Assembly (NCBI GenBank): GCA_933228675.1
Contig: OW121741.1
Coordinates: forward strand, 137,729,858-137,793,857
Direction of reading: 5' to 3'
Source: Stomorhina lunata
Lineage: Eukaryota > Arthropoda > Insecta > Diptera > Rhiniidae
DNA length: 64,000 nucleotides
The stretch's first letter is position 1; each line of letters opens with the position of its first letter. The notes beneath the pieces were generated by a model. It did not search any database, was not told where the DNA came from, and worked only from the letters and a program-made list of their open reading frames with translations. Below, in pieces: positions 11,417 to 23,350 of this stretch. The translations under genes were made by a program, and so were the position numbers.

Positions 11417-12845
11417 TAGGTCCATAGGTTCGTGTGTAGCGCTTAAAAATGGAGACTTAATTTTCTATTAATTAACTATTTCCTTCAATTTGTATCGAAT
11501 GGTTGAATAAATGTGTGTTGTATACTTTAAGGAGTTTCAAAAAACAAATACTTTATCTTAAATACTAAAAGTACATTTTCACTGCATTCTTTTCATGAAT
11601 TTGGCTTTTAATAAAGGAAGGATAATTCATAATTTAAAAGTTATTTTTCGAGACCTGTAGTATGAAATTCAACAGTTTTTAAAATCTCTCCGATTTCAAT
11701 TCGACCTAAAACAATTTTCTTTGCTGCAAAAATTCCTGTGTTGTTAGTTTCTAATTGAAATGTTAGATAAAATGACGTTATATATATAAATTTCGCATAA
11801 AATCAATCTTCTACACAATTTAATGTACATTTGTGTTTTTTTTATAAAGCAACAGTGTCTTTGTTTCCAAACAATTCGACGTGTTAAAAAATATTACTAA
11901 AACACTAAAATTCCTTCAGCGCATGTTCCCCAAATTAGAATAGAAAAATAACGACTACCCTTAAATACAAAATTCACCACCCAGTAGTAAGAAATAATAT
12001 CAAAAACTAATCAATAAATTTGGAGACTTTTAAACTTAGTATTTTAACACATTCTATTTTGGCCCTCTAGGAACTTTGATTCGATTATTAAAACATGAGG
12101 GTCAGGGTAACTAAGAGACATCTTTCAGCAAAGTCTTTGAACTGTATTTGTTTATTTTCCTAAGTAGAAACAACTTTTCGGTTTTTTTTTTGTTTGTTAC
12201 TATGTTTTTGCGACAGAAAGTCTCCAGGTCTCTTTTAATGCGGATTTAAACTCTGCGCATAATTTAGGTTGACAGAGGCTCACTATAGACTTCCTTGTCT
12301 AACAATCAGGAAATTCAGTCACAATTACGAAAGGACTTGCTTGTGGTAATTCGCCTAGTACTCGTTGGTACTGTTTCAGTAATTTCATGATTTTAGTTAG
12401 TTTTTCGTTGTGTTAACGTGATAAACCTAAAAGTAAAATATTGTAATAAATTGTTTAAAATTTATTACAAAAATTTCAATCATTTAATATTTATATGGAA
12501 AAATTTATAGAAATAAAAATCCCTTTTTAAAAAATTGAAATAAGGATGGTAATCATTTTTTGATAGATTTTATTCAAAAGAAATTGTAATAAATATATAA
12601 AAATATAAAAATTTGACAAGTTCGTTTTTAATACGGAAAAAAAAATTCTTAAATATATGTACGTATTCTTTACGGAAATTAGCACATTTGAGAAATACGC
12701 TAAACTGACATCGTCTCAAAAAAAATTGCAAAAAAATAATTAAAAACTTATTTGTATTGTTTTATTAACAAACAAAAGAATTTTGAAGTGAGAAAATAAA
12801 TTTTATAATAAAGTTAAAAAAAATTATAAACAAAAAAAATTAAAA
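11417..12845. promoter_or_regulatory. Rtnl1: Non-repetitive stretch upstream of the 12846 start; probable leader and promoter zone
   Basis: This separates array 1 from the second alternative start. It is AT-rich, with a slightly more balanced patch at 12060-12370. The 100 bases before the ATG are A-rich, as expected for a fly 5' UTR. A promoter for the 12846 exon must lie somewhere upstream, but I see no diagnostic core element, so the exact place is inference. Confidence 0.3.
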
Positions 12846-12930
12846 ATGGATACAGTTGGCGACCAACAACAACCTGCACAAAATGGTGTTTACAAAAAAC
12901 GTCCTTTTATATGTTCCTTATTAGACCCCA
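12846..12930 (+). CDS. Rtnl1: Rtnl1 alternative first coding exon, MDTVGDQQQ isoform
   Basis: The ATG at 12846 follows an A-rich leader. The 28 codons read MDTVGDQQQPAQNGVY then KKRPFICSLLDP, ending in one spare base (A) before the consensus donor gtaagt at 12931. The spare base joins AC at 13296 to make Asn. The short Gln-rich start followed by a basic-hydrophobic segment resembles a known Drosophila Rtnl1 isoform pattern as I remember it. With exon 13296-13331 and the common exons it makes a 236-residue protein. Confidence 0.88.
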
Positions 12931-13295
12931 GTAAGTGTTAAATTAAAAAAAATATATATCTTAAAATTATCAAGTACTTTGGACTATCTATTAACTAAAC
13001 TTTGAATAACTTTAATTATAATATAAACCTACAAGTAGTTATAGATTCTGTGTAGTATTTTGTGATATTAATATTTAAAAAAAAACCCCTAACAATGTAC
13101 TTTGTATTTGTTTATAACTAACCTCCTAAATGTATGCTTTATTTTCGAACACTTTAGTTTTTGTTTTATTGTTTTTTTGGTTTGGTTCTATGATTTATTG
13201 ATTGCATCATTTTTACTTTCTTTGTCTTTTTAATCATCATGCTTTTTTCTTAACACCTCTTTACCTTAAAAATAATCAATATTTACTAATTTCAG

Positions 13296-13331
13296 ACGCA
13301 TGGTTTAAGCCGGAACGCTTACATCCACGAG
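13296..13331 (+). CDS. Rtnl1: Rtnl1 12-codon exon (NAWFKPERLHPR)
   Basis: A 36-base exon between acceptor ttcag (13291-13295) and donor gtaagt (13332). It is in phase 1 on both sides, so it can be included or skipped without changing frame. With the preceding spare base it reads NAWFKPERLHPR, then G joins TG at 56325 to give Val of [11 protein letters not shown] tightly bounded coding segment with perfect splice sites and matching phase supports it strongly. It belongs with the 12846 start. Use with the long exon is also possible by phase but unproven. Confidence 0.85.
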
Positions 13332-14361
13332 GTAAGTTAATACTTAAGTTATATCTTTCTTTCTCTTTCTCTGTCATAATTCCATATACTAACGTATGTA
13401 TGTACATAAAATGCAACTAAAAACCAGATAACGCCTGTCTATTTTATGATTCTTTATAGAATTGCAAAAAAGAAAGAAAATTTTGAACAAAACCTCACTA
13501 GACTTAATGTCTGTGTGCTCTCTAATATTATTAATTTGCTTAGTATCTATATACAATATTTTTTTGCCTATAAGTATGCTTACACTTTTAAAATATTTTG
13601 CACAAGTATTTTTTCTTATACATATAAACGCTGTAAATTGATTCCGTGCATTTTGACTTTCTATGTACTATATCGTATTAACTATATACACCTCGATGTA
13701 TGTATATGTCTTAAAAGTCCTTAAATATCCTTTAGTTCAATGACCACTTGTACATACAATTTTATTGCCTATAATTTATACACCATTTCCCAAAAGTTGT
13801 ATAAAAAGAAACGTGCTCAGAATAACATTTGGAAATGGTAAAAAATTGAGTGCATTAAGAAAATTGTCATTCACAATGGCTTTGCAATTTTAATATCACA
13901 CAATTTCAAACGAACTTATATAAATTCTTAGGCATTGCAGATATTTCCGTTGCCCTAACAGAATCGGTCTTGTGTAAATTTTTAAGGATTGAAAAAGTTA
14001 GGCTTTTAATTTCATTAAAAATAACACTAACACTAAAAATAAAATTAAATAACAAATCGGCCTTTCTGGGGTAAATCCATAATTTAATCTTTGTATTTTT
14101 CTGTGCGAAACCTGATCCAAGTGCGCTTTGTGCAGGCCTTTTTGGAGTTAACATCTACACCGTTAAAATTTGACCATTAAAGTCATAATCTGAATGAACA
14201 ATACTAGAACGAAGTGAATTCGTTAACTTAAATTTTTTTTTAAACATCGATGCGTTCTAATCTTATATAATAGAAAAACAATATTTGACTACATGTTCTC
14301 AATATTAATTAGTTTTAAATAAAGCTTATACCGGCTATAAAAATCAGGGATATTATTCGAC
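13332..14361. other. AT-rich intron, nothing recognised
   Basis: Short frames here (13446-13724, 13906-14154) are isolated, lack splice context and show no similarity I know. Confidence 0.5.
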
Positions 14362-14575
14362 TAGGGGCCGCATTTCGCCGCATTCGATTTTGTTTGAAAA
14401 TTCAAACTTTTAACGAAATATTGTGTAACATACCTTAGCGATTTTCAAAATAATTTATTTTGCAAAAGTTTAATGAAATTTGATACATATCCGTCAGTTT
14501 GTATAAACATTTTCTTTAAATGAAATTATTTTACTATCAGGGACTTTTGACAAATAAGTTACAATATATGAAAAA
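14362..14575 (+). repeat. Dispersed repeat family 2, copy A
   Basis: Shares an ordered set of blocks with 18994-19205: aggggcc, ttgtgtaacatacctta, ttttcaaaataatttatttt, gcaaaa, aatttgata and gaataagttacaat-like endings. Identity looks moderate, with small gaps. No frame and no obvious terminal repeats. Confidence 0.65.
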
Positions 14576-14635
14576 CATGATTCTTCCAAATTTACACCAC
14601 ATACGTTAATTGTTTGCCCTTGGGCCTTGTACTGA

Positions 14636-15080
14636 ATATAGTTTTTGAATCTACTTCCAGAGAGCTTTCACCCACTGTGTCGCAACCTCATTCAGGTCTG
14701 TCCGAAATGGCCCTACAGAAACAAATGCATATAGTTTTGGAATCTTTTCCCCTAGAGCTTTAATCTAGTATTTCGCAAGCCCATTCAGGTCCGTCTGAAA
14801 TGGCCTCTAAAGAGCTTCAAGTCCTTATGACTTCATATCACTTCTTACTAAATTCCATATCCTGTAAAATTTTTCCTGGGAAACAACTGCATATACTGAG
14901 TACAGTTTTAAAATCTATTCCCAAAAAGATTTCACCTAGTATGTCGTAACCTCATTTAGATCTCTCCGAAATCGCCCCTACAATGCTTCAAGATCCTTAT
15001 GACTATATGACTTTTTACTACAGTTTATTGAATATAATTTTTGAATCTACTTCCCTAGAGCTTTCACATAGCATATCTTA
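14636..15080. repeat. Degenerate tandem repeat, unit roughly 130-300 bp
   Basis: Blocks recur in the same order: tatagttttgaatctacttcc, agagctttcac or agagctttaat, then tcgcaacctcattcaggtct, then gaaatggccc, then gcttcaagtccttatgactt. They appear around 14636, 14741, 14910 and 15036 with deletions. The block order is direct, not inverted. Origin unknown. Confidence 0.6.
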
Positions 15081-15385
15081 ATTTGAGTGGCGTTATCTAT
15101 CGGAAACTGGTCATACCAACTTTGAAACATTCGTCGGCTCATGCGCAAAAACTTTACCAAAGATCATAATATGATCAAATGCACCGTTTACGATTTAATT
15201 CATTTGGAGTAACTTTTATTGACGCCACCTGTCGGAAATTTGTTATACTAACTTTAAAACCTTCGTCAGCTCATGCACAACAACTTTGCCAAAGATCATA
15301 GCATGATCAAGTGCACAGTTTACGATTTAATTCATTTGGAGTAATTGTTAGTAGCGCCGCCTGTCGGAAACTGGTCGTATTCTCA
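15081..15385. repeat. Tandem repeat, about 130 bp unit, 2.3 copies
   Basis: Two full copies and a third start. Landmarks are a gcgccnnctgtcggaaa block, cttcgtcagctcatgc, caaagatcata, tgatcaaatgca and gtttacgatttaattcattt followed by ggagtaa. They repeat near 15081, 15213 and 15347. The copies are recognisably alike but not identical. Confidence 0.8.
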
Positions 15386-17137
15386 TTCAACGTCCGCTCG
15401 ATTAAAAATTATTAAGATTTCGTAAAAAAAATTAAGGGCTTTCCAAAAATTGTATTAATTTGAAAAAAAATTTTGGTTTTCAAAGTTATCTATGAACGAG
15501 ATCAATTTAAAAAATTTATGCATTTTAATAAGAATTCAGTAATTTTTTGACTATAATATAGGTATATTATCTGAAGCCTCCTAAAAGTATACAACAATTT
15601 TTTTTACGTAGTCTTATTCATTTCCATTCGTATTAAATTAATACTATTAATGCTATAATTGATTCCATGATTAGATGAAGTTACTTAATTTCATATTTTG
15701 TATATTTTCATCCTTAATTTGACTCAAAACATTTACCTGTTAGGAAATGGTGTCCTTCTCTTTTATTTAGTACAAATATTTTTTACATTGCTAATTTTCT
15801 AATAAGTATCCTTATAAAATTCATATAGTTTTTCCATGAACTAAAACGCTTTGTATATACTTTTTTATTGTTTGCTTTAGGAAAATCAATAATAATTTTT
15901 TTCTTACTGGTTAGCAAAAAGCACGTCTGTCTGCAAATGGTCTATTTTACATGCTAATTTTGTTTTATACATAAAGACGTCTCGTCCGCAAATTAGACTA
16001 TATGGGTTTTAACAAAAAAAAAATATTAACATGTTTTTGCTTATAATTAGCAATATATCAAAAACGGCTTTTTGCGAAAAAGAACTTTTTTATTGTAGAA
16101 AATGAATCTCTGGGATTATAAAAATAATGTTTGTCTTACAACTTTTTTGTTTCTAAATTCTGCTAAAAGATGGCGCTATTTTTAGGTTACATATGAAAAT
16201 CGCATTTTTAATAATTAAAAGATACAAATTTGGTTTGACAATGTTCCGCGACTTTGTTCAGGAGTATTTGGTCTAACTTTTTTCTGAATGTACCAACATC
16301 GAAAAAGATCCAAATAATATGTATTTGATACATTTGTAAGAAACATGTCAATACCGCCACCTTGCGGCAATCTTTTGTAGCATTTTTAAAAACACAAAAA
16401 TAGATGCTTTCAAAACCTTTCAAAAGAGATATCTGCGATGAAATTCAGACAAAAAATAAGAATTCTAGGGACAAAAGTAGTTAACAGTATTCCAATTCTG
16501 ATACTTTTTTGAACGATTGTTTTAAAATTTTGTGTAAAATTTAGTCACTGTTTACAATATTAGAAGTAAAAATAATGTTTTTGTAATGAGAAAGGGTATG
16601 GCTTAAATTCCATATAAAAGTGAAAGTTTTTAACTTTTCTTTAACTTCAGCATCCATATACAAAAATCTTGTTAGCCAGATTTCGCAGATTTCGCGAAAT
16701 TGGTTAGTTTCTCAATATGTTAATTTGTTTTTTAAGTCCATTTCATTTTCCATCTCTACTTTTAAAAAATATAATCGCTGTAAATCGATGAGGTATTGAA
16801 AACATTTTTTTCGTCGGACTTTTTTTTGGTGGCAAGTTTCCATATTACTAAATATTTAATTTTTAGATTCCTAGAACACAAAATGATCAGAAGCCACTGT
16901 TGTCTTGTTACATTTTACGAATTTAAGAGGTTCAATGTAGGCTGTATAAACACTTTGAGATGTAGAAGAAAATCAATGGTCGCGATTTAATCGCATATTA
17001 TTTTTGCTTCACTGTAGACCGCAGGATATTTGTTCGTGAATTTGAGCAATATACCTTTAAGTACCACATTGTTATTATACATCAATGTGTCTTTCGAAGG
17101 TGAACAAGTGAAAAATTACACAAATAGGCTTGCTTGT
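15386..17137. other. AT-rich intron, nothing recognised
   Basis: No paired repeat, exon or RNA gene found. Slightly less AT-rich around 16140-16440 and 16880-17000. The short frames there are not convincing genes. Confidence 0.45.
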
Positions 17138-17452
17138 TTTTTAAATGGCACAAAAATGGCTAAATATTTTTCTCGAAAAATTTGCACACATATTAAGAAC
17201 ATGTTTATCTAAAATTTTGATATGGCGCTTCTCGATGCGTTTCTTAGTTAATGAGTTATAGGAAGACAAATATTAAAAATGCAGAATTTTTACCCTTTTT
17301 TCATTTTTTTTTATAGTTTTTCTCAATTTATCGAAGAACCAAACATTTAATCGGGAAGCGCCATATCAAATTTTTAGATATCGATAGTAGCTATCTGTAT
17401 GTAAAATTTGGTCTCAAAATCTTTATCCGCTTTTGTGCCATTTTAAATGCAA
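17138..17452. mobile_element. Inverted-repeat element, about 315 bp
   Basis: The outer arm ttaaatggcacaaaaatgg near 17138 pairs with gcttttgtgccattttaaat near 17432. An inner arm ttttgatatggcgcttctcg (from about 17215) pairs with gggaagcgccatatcaaatt (about 17354). Two nested arms separated by AT-rich filler suggest a decayed palindromic MITE. No second copy is present in the window, so mobility is inference. Confidence 0.5.
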
Positions 17453-18993
17453 ATTTTATACTTTTTTCACTCCTGCATTATCTTTTATACATATCTTTTC
17501 TCTAAGTGTACTGATGTTTTTTTTATGGTGATGAAATCTTTTACACTTATCTAACTATACAAATTTGAAAAAGTTTAATTTATGACCTATTAAGAAAGTT
17601 ACAGCGCCAAATTTGCTTCTAGTTTAAAAGCCAAAATTATAGAAAACACCGTGTATTTCAGGAACCAAAATAGCTTGGGCCATTTTATGAAGCACGAAGG
17701 ATAGCTGAATATGTGTCTGAAGAAATGTATATAAATTCATGTGATTATCTTGAAATTTAAAAACCTACTTTTTTTGATATATTGCTACTTATAATAAATT
17801 GGAAAATATAAAAAAAAATAAGCAAGCCAAAAAACCTAATAAAGTAAAAATAAATGCATAGTCCAGTTTGCATGACAGATGACGCTATAGCTTGAAAATC
17901 TGAGGTTTTTCTTGCAATTAATATTGAAAACGCCATTTCTTTTCTGTTGTTGCAAAAACATGCAATTATAGAATTTTAAATTACTTTGCGAAGGTGTATA
18001 AAGTAAAGTACAGTACAGTTTCTTTTTTCTCAAACAATATGTTAATTTATTTATAGAAAAAAGAAAAAAAAAGATTTAAACAGAATATTATCATATTACA
18101 AAAAAATTATTTTAATTGTCATTTATCTGCTTCGTTACATTTAAGAAATGTTTATTTTTCGATTGTCAACTTTGAAATGACGTCAGTTTTCTTTAGCTTT
18201 CTTGTCGAATTGTATTTTAAAGTAAACATTTTAAAGGAAAATTGAATTGGACAATTTTTCACTTACATTTTGTATTTTACAAGCAATCCTTAAATTATGC
18301 TATATTTTATGTTTCTTTTTTCTTCCATTTCATTTCAATTTGGTTCATGTATAATGTAAATGAACATTTTGATGAATTGAGTTTATTATGTTTAAGTGTT
18401 TTTTGCATTTTTTGGCCTTTTGCCAATGTAAAAATTGTTTACGTGGTGGATTTTTTTTATTCCGTTTAAGTATCATGTCACTTGAAATAATCACACATAT
18501 CTTGTATATGTTGTAGCAGACATATATATATATATTTGTGAGCAATAAAAGTTTTTCAGAAAAAGAATATAATTTTCATGGGTATTTCCAAATATTTTTT
18601 AATATCTTAGAACGGATTACAGTCGGTTTGAATAGAAAAGAATTTTATTTCGTAGAAAGAACTAAATTTAAGGGGTTATTGTAAGTCATAAAAATATAAA
18701 ACATGATTTTAGAAACCTCCTAAAAGTATGCTACACAATTCCGTCTTAAATATACAATACATGATTTAGAACCCTCCTAAAAATATACTACACAATTCTG
18801 TACGAAATCTTATCAATTTTGATGCCATCAAGAACAAAAACTTTTGCCTTAATAAATAGTTATTTTTTTATTGAACGTGAATTAGATAGAAAAGAAAGTC
18901 GAATCGCGATGTTCAAATCGAACCCAACCTAGTTTTTTTTAAGACATTCGTGTTGTATACTCATGGGAGGTTACAATAAAAGTTAATTGCAAC
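17453..18993. other. AT-rich intron, nothing recognised
   Basis: Contains a short TA run near 18525-18535 and a pair of near-identical phrases around 18716 and 18773 (acatgattt, then cctcctaaaa, then tatgctacacaatt). No exon or RNA gene is supported. Confidence 0.45.
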
Positions 18994-19205
18994 CAGGGGC
19001 CAAATCACCGCATTCCGTATCAATCGAAAACTCGAAACTATTGTGTAACATACCTTAAGGGTTTTCAAAATAATTTATTTTGCAAAAAGTTTAATAAAAT
19101 TTGATATATAAACATATTCGTTTGTTTGTCAAAACATTTAGTTTAAATTATATTTTTTTTACTATGAGGGAACTTTTAACGAATAAGTTACAATGTATTA
19201 AACCT
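18994..19205 (+). repeat. Dispersed repeat family 2, copy B
   Basis: Same ordered blocks as 14362-14575. The right end at about 19200 lies next to a MITE that begins at 19216. Confidence 0.65.
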
Positions 19206-19215
19206 TATAAGATAT

Positions 19216-19382
19216 ATCTGTGGCTTGGTGCTAAAAGGGCCAATGTCAGTTTTCGGATGTTTTAAGTTAGTCATTGCATTAGGTTCTCTTTTTATTTTTT
19301 TTTATTCTGTTCCAACAGTCAATCTTTGCTGTTTCAAATTTTCTCAAAACTAATTCTTTTGTTTTAGCACCAAGCCACAGAT
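19216..19382. mobile_element. MITE family A, copy 1 (167 bp)
   Basis: The left terminal repeat ATCTGTGGCTTGGTGCTAAA (19216 on) is matched exactly by the reverse complement of the right end (through 19382), about 21-22 bp. It is flanked by short AT-type direct repeats (atat). A second copy lies at 29238-29459 with the same ends and an overlapping interior (gttttaagtta and caacagyyaatct blocks). No coding capacity, so it is non-autonomous. Confidence 0.85.
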
Positions 19383-19619
19383 ATATATTGTTTAGATTAT
19401 CCTAAAAGTATGCTACACAAGTGTTTGTGATTTATCTTTCATTTCGATCGATATCGAATGCGACGATTTTGCGCAAGGTTATTTGTTAAATAGTTAAATT
19501 TTGTGGATTTTTTTTTGCAAAAAAATTAAATAATGATTTAAAAAAATGTTTGTAAAAATTTGATTTGTATAAAAAATACAAAAGTCCTTTAAAAAATTTT
19601 AAATCGTTTATGAATTTTA

Positions 19620-19749
19620 TGTGAGGTTTATTTCACTCAAGCGTCTGACGATTGAGTGGAATTTACATGTATTTTGTTTTTGTTACAGTAACAAAACACA
19701 TGTAAATTTTACTCAATCGTCAGGCACTTGAGTTGTATAAACCCTACAT
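19620..19749. repeat. Long hairpin, about 60 bp arms
   Basis: The left arm (ggtttat, actcaagcgtctgacg, attgagt, atttacatgt, ttttgttac) is answered in reverse order by the right arm (gtaacaaaac, acatgtaaat, actcaatcgtcaggc, acttgagt, ataaacc) with a few mismatches and almost no loop. It could be a foldback MITE or a structured RNA segment. It has no ORF. Confidence 0.8.
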
Positions 19750-21924
19750 TAATTTTTAAATATGTCACAACTTTTTGTGATTATTTATTTCTTAGCATAT
19801 CTGCCCCGATTATAGATCAAGAGTACTTGATATCGATTAAAAATTAAGATATTAAAAATTGTATAACATGCTTTTAGGAATTTCATAAATTTGTATTTCT
19901 TTGTTAAAAGCAGCCTAAAGTGAAAAATTTTATTTTAAACGATTACTTTTAGTAAGAAAAATTTTTAGTTGCTATAGACGAACAAAAAACTAAGGCAAAC
20001 ATGGTAGAAATAGCAAAGGTCTAAACAATTTTTAGAAAACTTTAATGTAAAACAACCCACGGTGATTAATGTCTAAAATATACACCGGCCGGTTTATTAA
20101 AATAAGTCTTACAGAGGGTGTTCAGAATTTTAATTGGAAATAAAATGTTTTGATAAAATTCTATCTATTCTAATTGCTTCGCTGTATGTATTTGTGATTT
20201 GTTTACTTTTATTTTCAAATTTTAATTTTATTTATTTTTCAACTGTACTAATGGATAATAATATTTGCAAATAAATGTCGTTTACCAGAGCCAGTTCCTT
20301 TAAAGACTGTGTTCATAAAAAAAAAACTTCATATATTGAGACGTTCAATAAAGATTGATTCTTTAGAAAATTATCTACATTTTTTTTCTGAAATATTCCG
20401 TTCTTTTACTGCTCTGTAAAGTTATTTGACTGTATATTTTGAGTGTTTGTATTGCAATTTATTCAAATATGTATATAAACTAATTTACAGAGTTTTGTTA
20501 AGTTAACAATATTTCAATATATTTTTTTAACATCTTACCTACCAATACCCTCAAACTACAAATGCATTAGTTTGTTGTTTAGCGAAAAAATTATACTTTT
20601 TATATAAAATGTGAGATTTGTTTTATAACGCAAAAATATGTTAAGAAAATAAATAATTTTTTGTTTACTTTTATTTATATTTTAAAAAATATAAAACAAA
20701 CTGATAACAAGTTAAAAATGAATTTGTTTATCTCAAATTTGACTGTACTTTGAATATTGCAAGAATTTAAGTATTCCAAAATTATAAAACGATCATAAGG
20801 GTGATCGTGTATGTCACGACAAATATTCGACTGCCTTAGTTTTTTCTAGATTTAATTAAGGCGATCGATCAATCTGTATACTAAAAATTACAAGAGATGT
20901 GAAGAAAAAGTCGTTTATTCCTGATTACATTAGTCAATAGCCAAAATTACATTCAAATTAAACTATATTTTTTATGTGTTTGGTCCCCTAAGTACAAAAA
21001 ACCAGAAATTTTTAATTTGTTTATCGAAATTTTTTTTCTATAATTTGAAATTTCTGAAGAGGTTATCCTAGTTAGTATATCTTGAAAACGATTTGTATAA
21101 TTTTTTGAAAAAGACTCTATAATATAAAGATGTTGCACTTCCATACATTGATTTGCTATATGGTCGTTTTGAAAAGTCCCATACTCTAATTCAGAAACAA
21201 CTAATGTGTGTAGTGTATTTATATTATTACAAGATTTTTTTTTGTTTTGGAGTTATTCATTATCGGATTATGTGTTATTTTTGTTTTTTTTATAAAATTT
21301 AGAAGAACTATTGCTTTTTCCTATATAACCCCTTCTAACAAAAGCCCCTTAAATGCTTCTTAATTTACAACAGCATCCCTAAATCTGTAGATTATAACAG
21401 TTTTTTGTTTTTTTGTTGTATACATAATTAAATTGCTAAATTTCAAGAAGTCCACATTTTTTTCCGTATAAGACCCAAAGACGGAAATGGCTTAAGTACT
21501 TATTTTATGTGGACTATTCACAGTTTTATGAAAATTAAGAGGACATAATTTTTTTAATAAAAAAATACACATGTTATGTTCGGGTCATATTTTGACCCCA
21601 AAGTTTTTCATTGAAAAAATTCAAACTTGTACATTTCAAAAATATTTTTAAGGCTTGTGATCAATATGTCGTCTATAGAGTGATTGTGTGTCGGTGTGAC
21701 GGACAAACAGTTTTTTTGAAAGTTCTGCACTTAGTAAATACGCATTGGCTCATCAAAAGATCCCAAACATAGTAGCAGGGTTAAGGCAGAAAGGGAACAG
21801 AACAAAAAACCGTAGGCGGAGTTGCCGCCGTTTATACTTTTAACTTAAATAGTATTTTTTCAATTTGTAGTTCTGATGTTTTAAAAAGAAAAAGTTCTCT
21901 ACTTCATTTTCTAAAACATTTTTA
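19750..21924. other. AT-rich intron, nothing recognised
   Basis: No exon, RNA gene or paired repeat identified. A short frame at 20953-21144 (minus) has no supporting features. Confidence 0.45.
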
Positions 21925-22352
21925 ATGAAATCTTCTATATACAATTTTTTTTATCAAAAATTTTTCTATAGAAAAGTTTTTTTATCATAAATTTTGCTTT
22001 AGATAATTTTTTCTATAGAAAAATTTTTGATACAAAAAGTTTTCTATAGAAATTTTTTTTATCAAAAATATTTCTATAGAATTTTTTTATCGAAATTTTT
22101 CTATAAAAAATGTTTTAATTAAAAATTTTTATATAGGAATTTATCAAATCTATAGAAAATTTTTTTATCAAAAATTTTTCCATAGAAATTTTTTTATCAA
22201 CAATTTTTCAATAGAAAATTTTTCTATCAAAAATTTTTCTATAGAAAATTTTTTTATCAAAAATTTTTCTATAGAAAATTTTTTTACCAAAAATTTTTCT
22301 ATAGAAAAATTTTTATCAAAAATTTTTCTATAGAAAATTTTTTTGAAAGAAA
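21925..22352. repeat. Hairpin minisatellite array 2, left part (30 bp unit)
   Basis: Units of atagaaaatttttttatc followed by aaaaatttttct with an exact 30 bp spacing at 22211, 22241 and 22271. They are related to array 1 in layout (GAAAA and TTTTC arms around a TATA-like centre) but differ in spacer. Because 30 is a multiple of three, the minus strand stays open for 83 codons. That frame is not a gene. Confidence 0.92.
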
Positions 22353-22913
22353 TTAATTTTTTGTTGAACCATGAATTTATGTTAAGAGGTTGTGGGTTCG
22401 AATCCGGGCTCAGGTTCATATCATAAATTTTTATTTTTAATTTTTAATAATTTTTATGATTTTTAAATTAGATTAATAATTTTTAAGAATACTGAAAAAA
22501 CTATGTGACACTTAGCAGTGTGGAATGCTGCATTTTCTGTCCCGCTACGGACTTCATCAGCACACTGTGTCACCAACTGTTAGATGCCAGTAGTTAAGAT
22601 CATCTATTTAACTGAATTCTTAAGCGAAATTGAAAACAAGAATTATATTAACCCTCATTTCTATTTCACCTATGACCATATGATCGATTCAGTTAGACGA
22701 ACTTATCCACCATAGTTTTTTCCTTTATGTTTTGTATTCCTATCCTTTATTAATCTACATTTACTTTGTACTTTAACCAACTGTCAGCTGGTAATGAAGA
22801 CAAAGATTTTTGTTTTGACAAGTTTCTGTTTATTCTTTTTACGTTAATGCAAATTTGAATTTAGTATCAACTTGAAAGAGTTAGTGAAAACATGTAAATC
22901 GCGGTGCCCATGC
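22353..22913. other. Unique spacer between the two halves of array 2, with a Pol III B-box-like motif
   Basis: The sequence GTGGGTTCGAATCCGGGC at about 22390-22407 fits the tRNA T-loop/B-box consensus (GGTTCGANTCC). No credible A box or cloverleaf precedes it. The rest, including a cttagcagtgtggaatgctg block, is of unknown origin. A decayed tRNA-derived insertion that split the array is one reading. Confidence 0.45.
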
Positions 22914-23350
22914 AATTTTTTTATCAATAATTTTTCCATAGAAAATTTTTTTATAAAAAAATTTTCTATAGAAAATTTTTGTATCAATAATTTTTGTATA
23001 GAAAATTTTTTTATCAAAAATTTTTCAATAGAAAATTTTTTTATCAAAAATTTTTCTATAGAAAATTTTATTAAATTTTTCTGTAGAAAATGTTTTTATC
23101 AAAAATTTTTCTGCTTCAGAAAATTTTTTCATCAAAAATTTTTCTTATGAATTTTTTTTTATTAAAAATTGTTCTATAAAAAATTTGTTTATCAAAAATT
23201 TTTCTACAGATTTTTTTTTAATTTTTCTATAGAAAAGTTTTTATCAAAAATTTTTCTCAAAAAAAAATTTGTCGACAATTGTTTTATAGAAAAAATTTTT
23301 TTTTTAGAAAATTTCCAAAAAATAAAATATTTTTTATGAAAAATTTTTCT
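22914..23350. repeat. Hairpin minisatellite array 2, right part
   Basis: Resumes the same 30 bp unit (atagaaaatttttttatc then aaaaatttttc) in the same orientation as 21925-22352, then degrades after about 23090. Confidence 0.9.
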
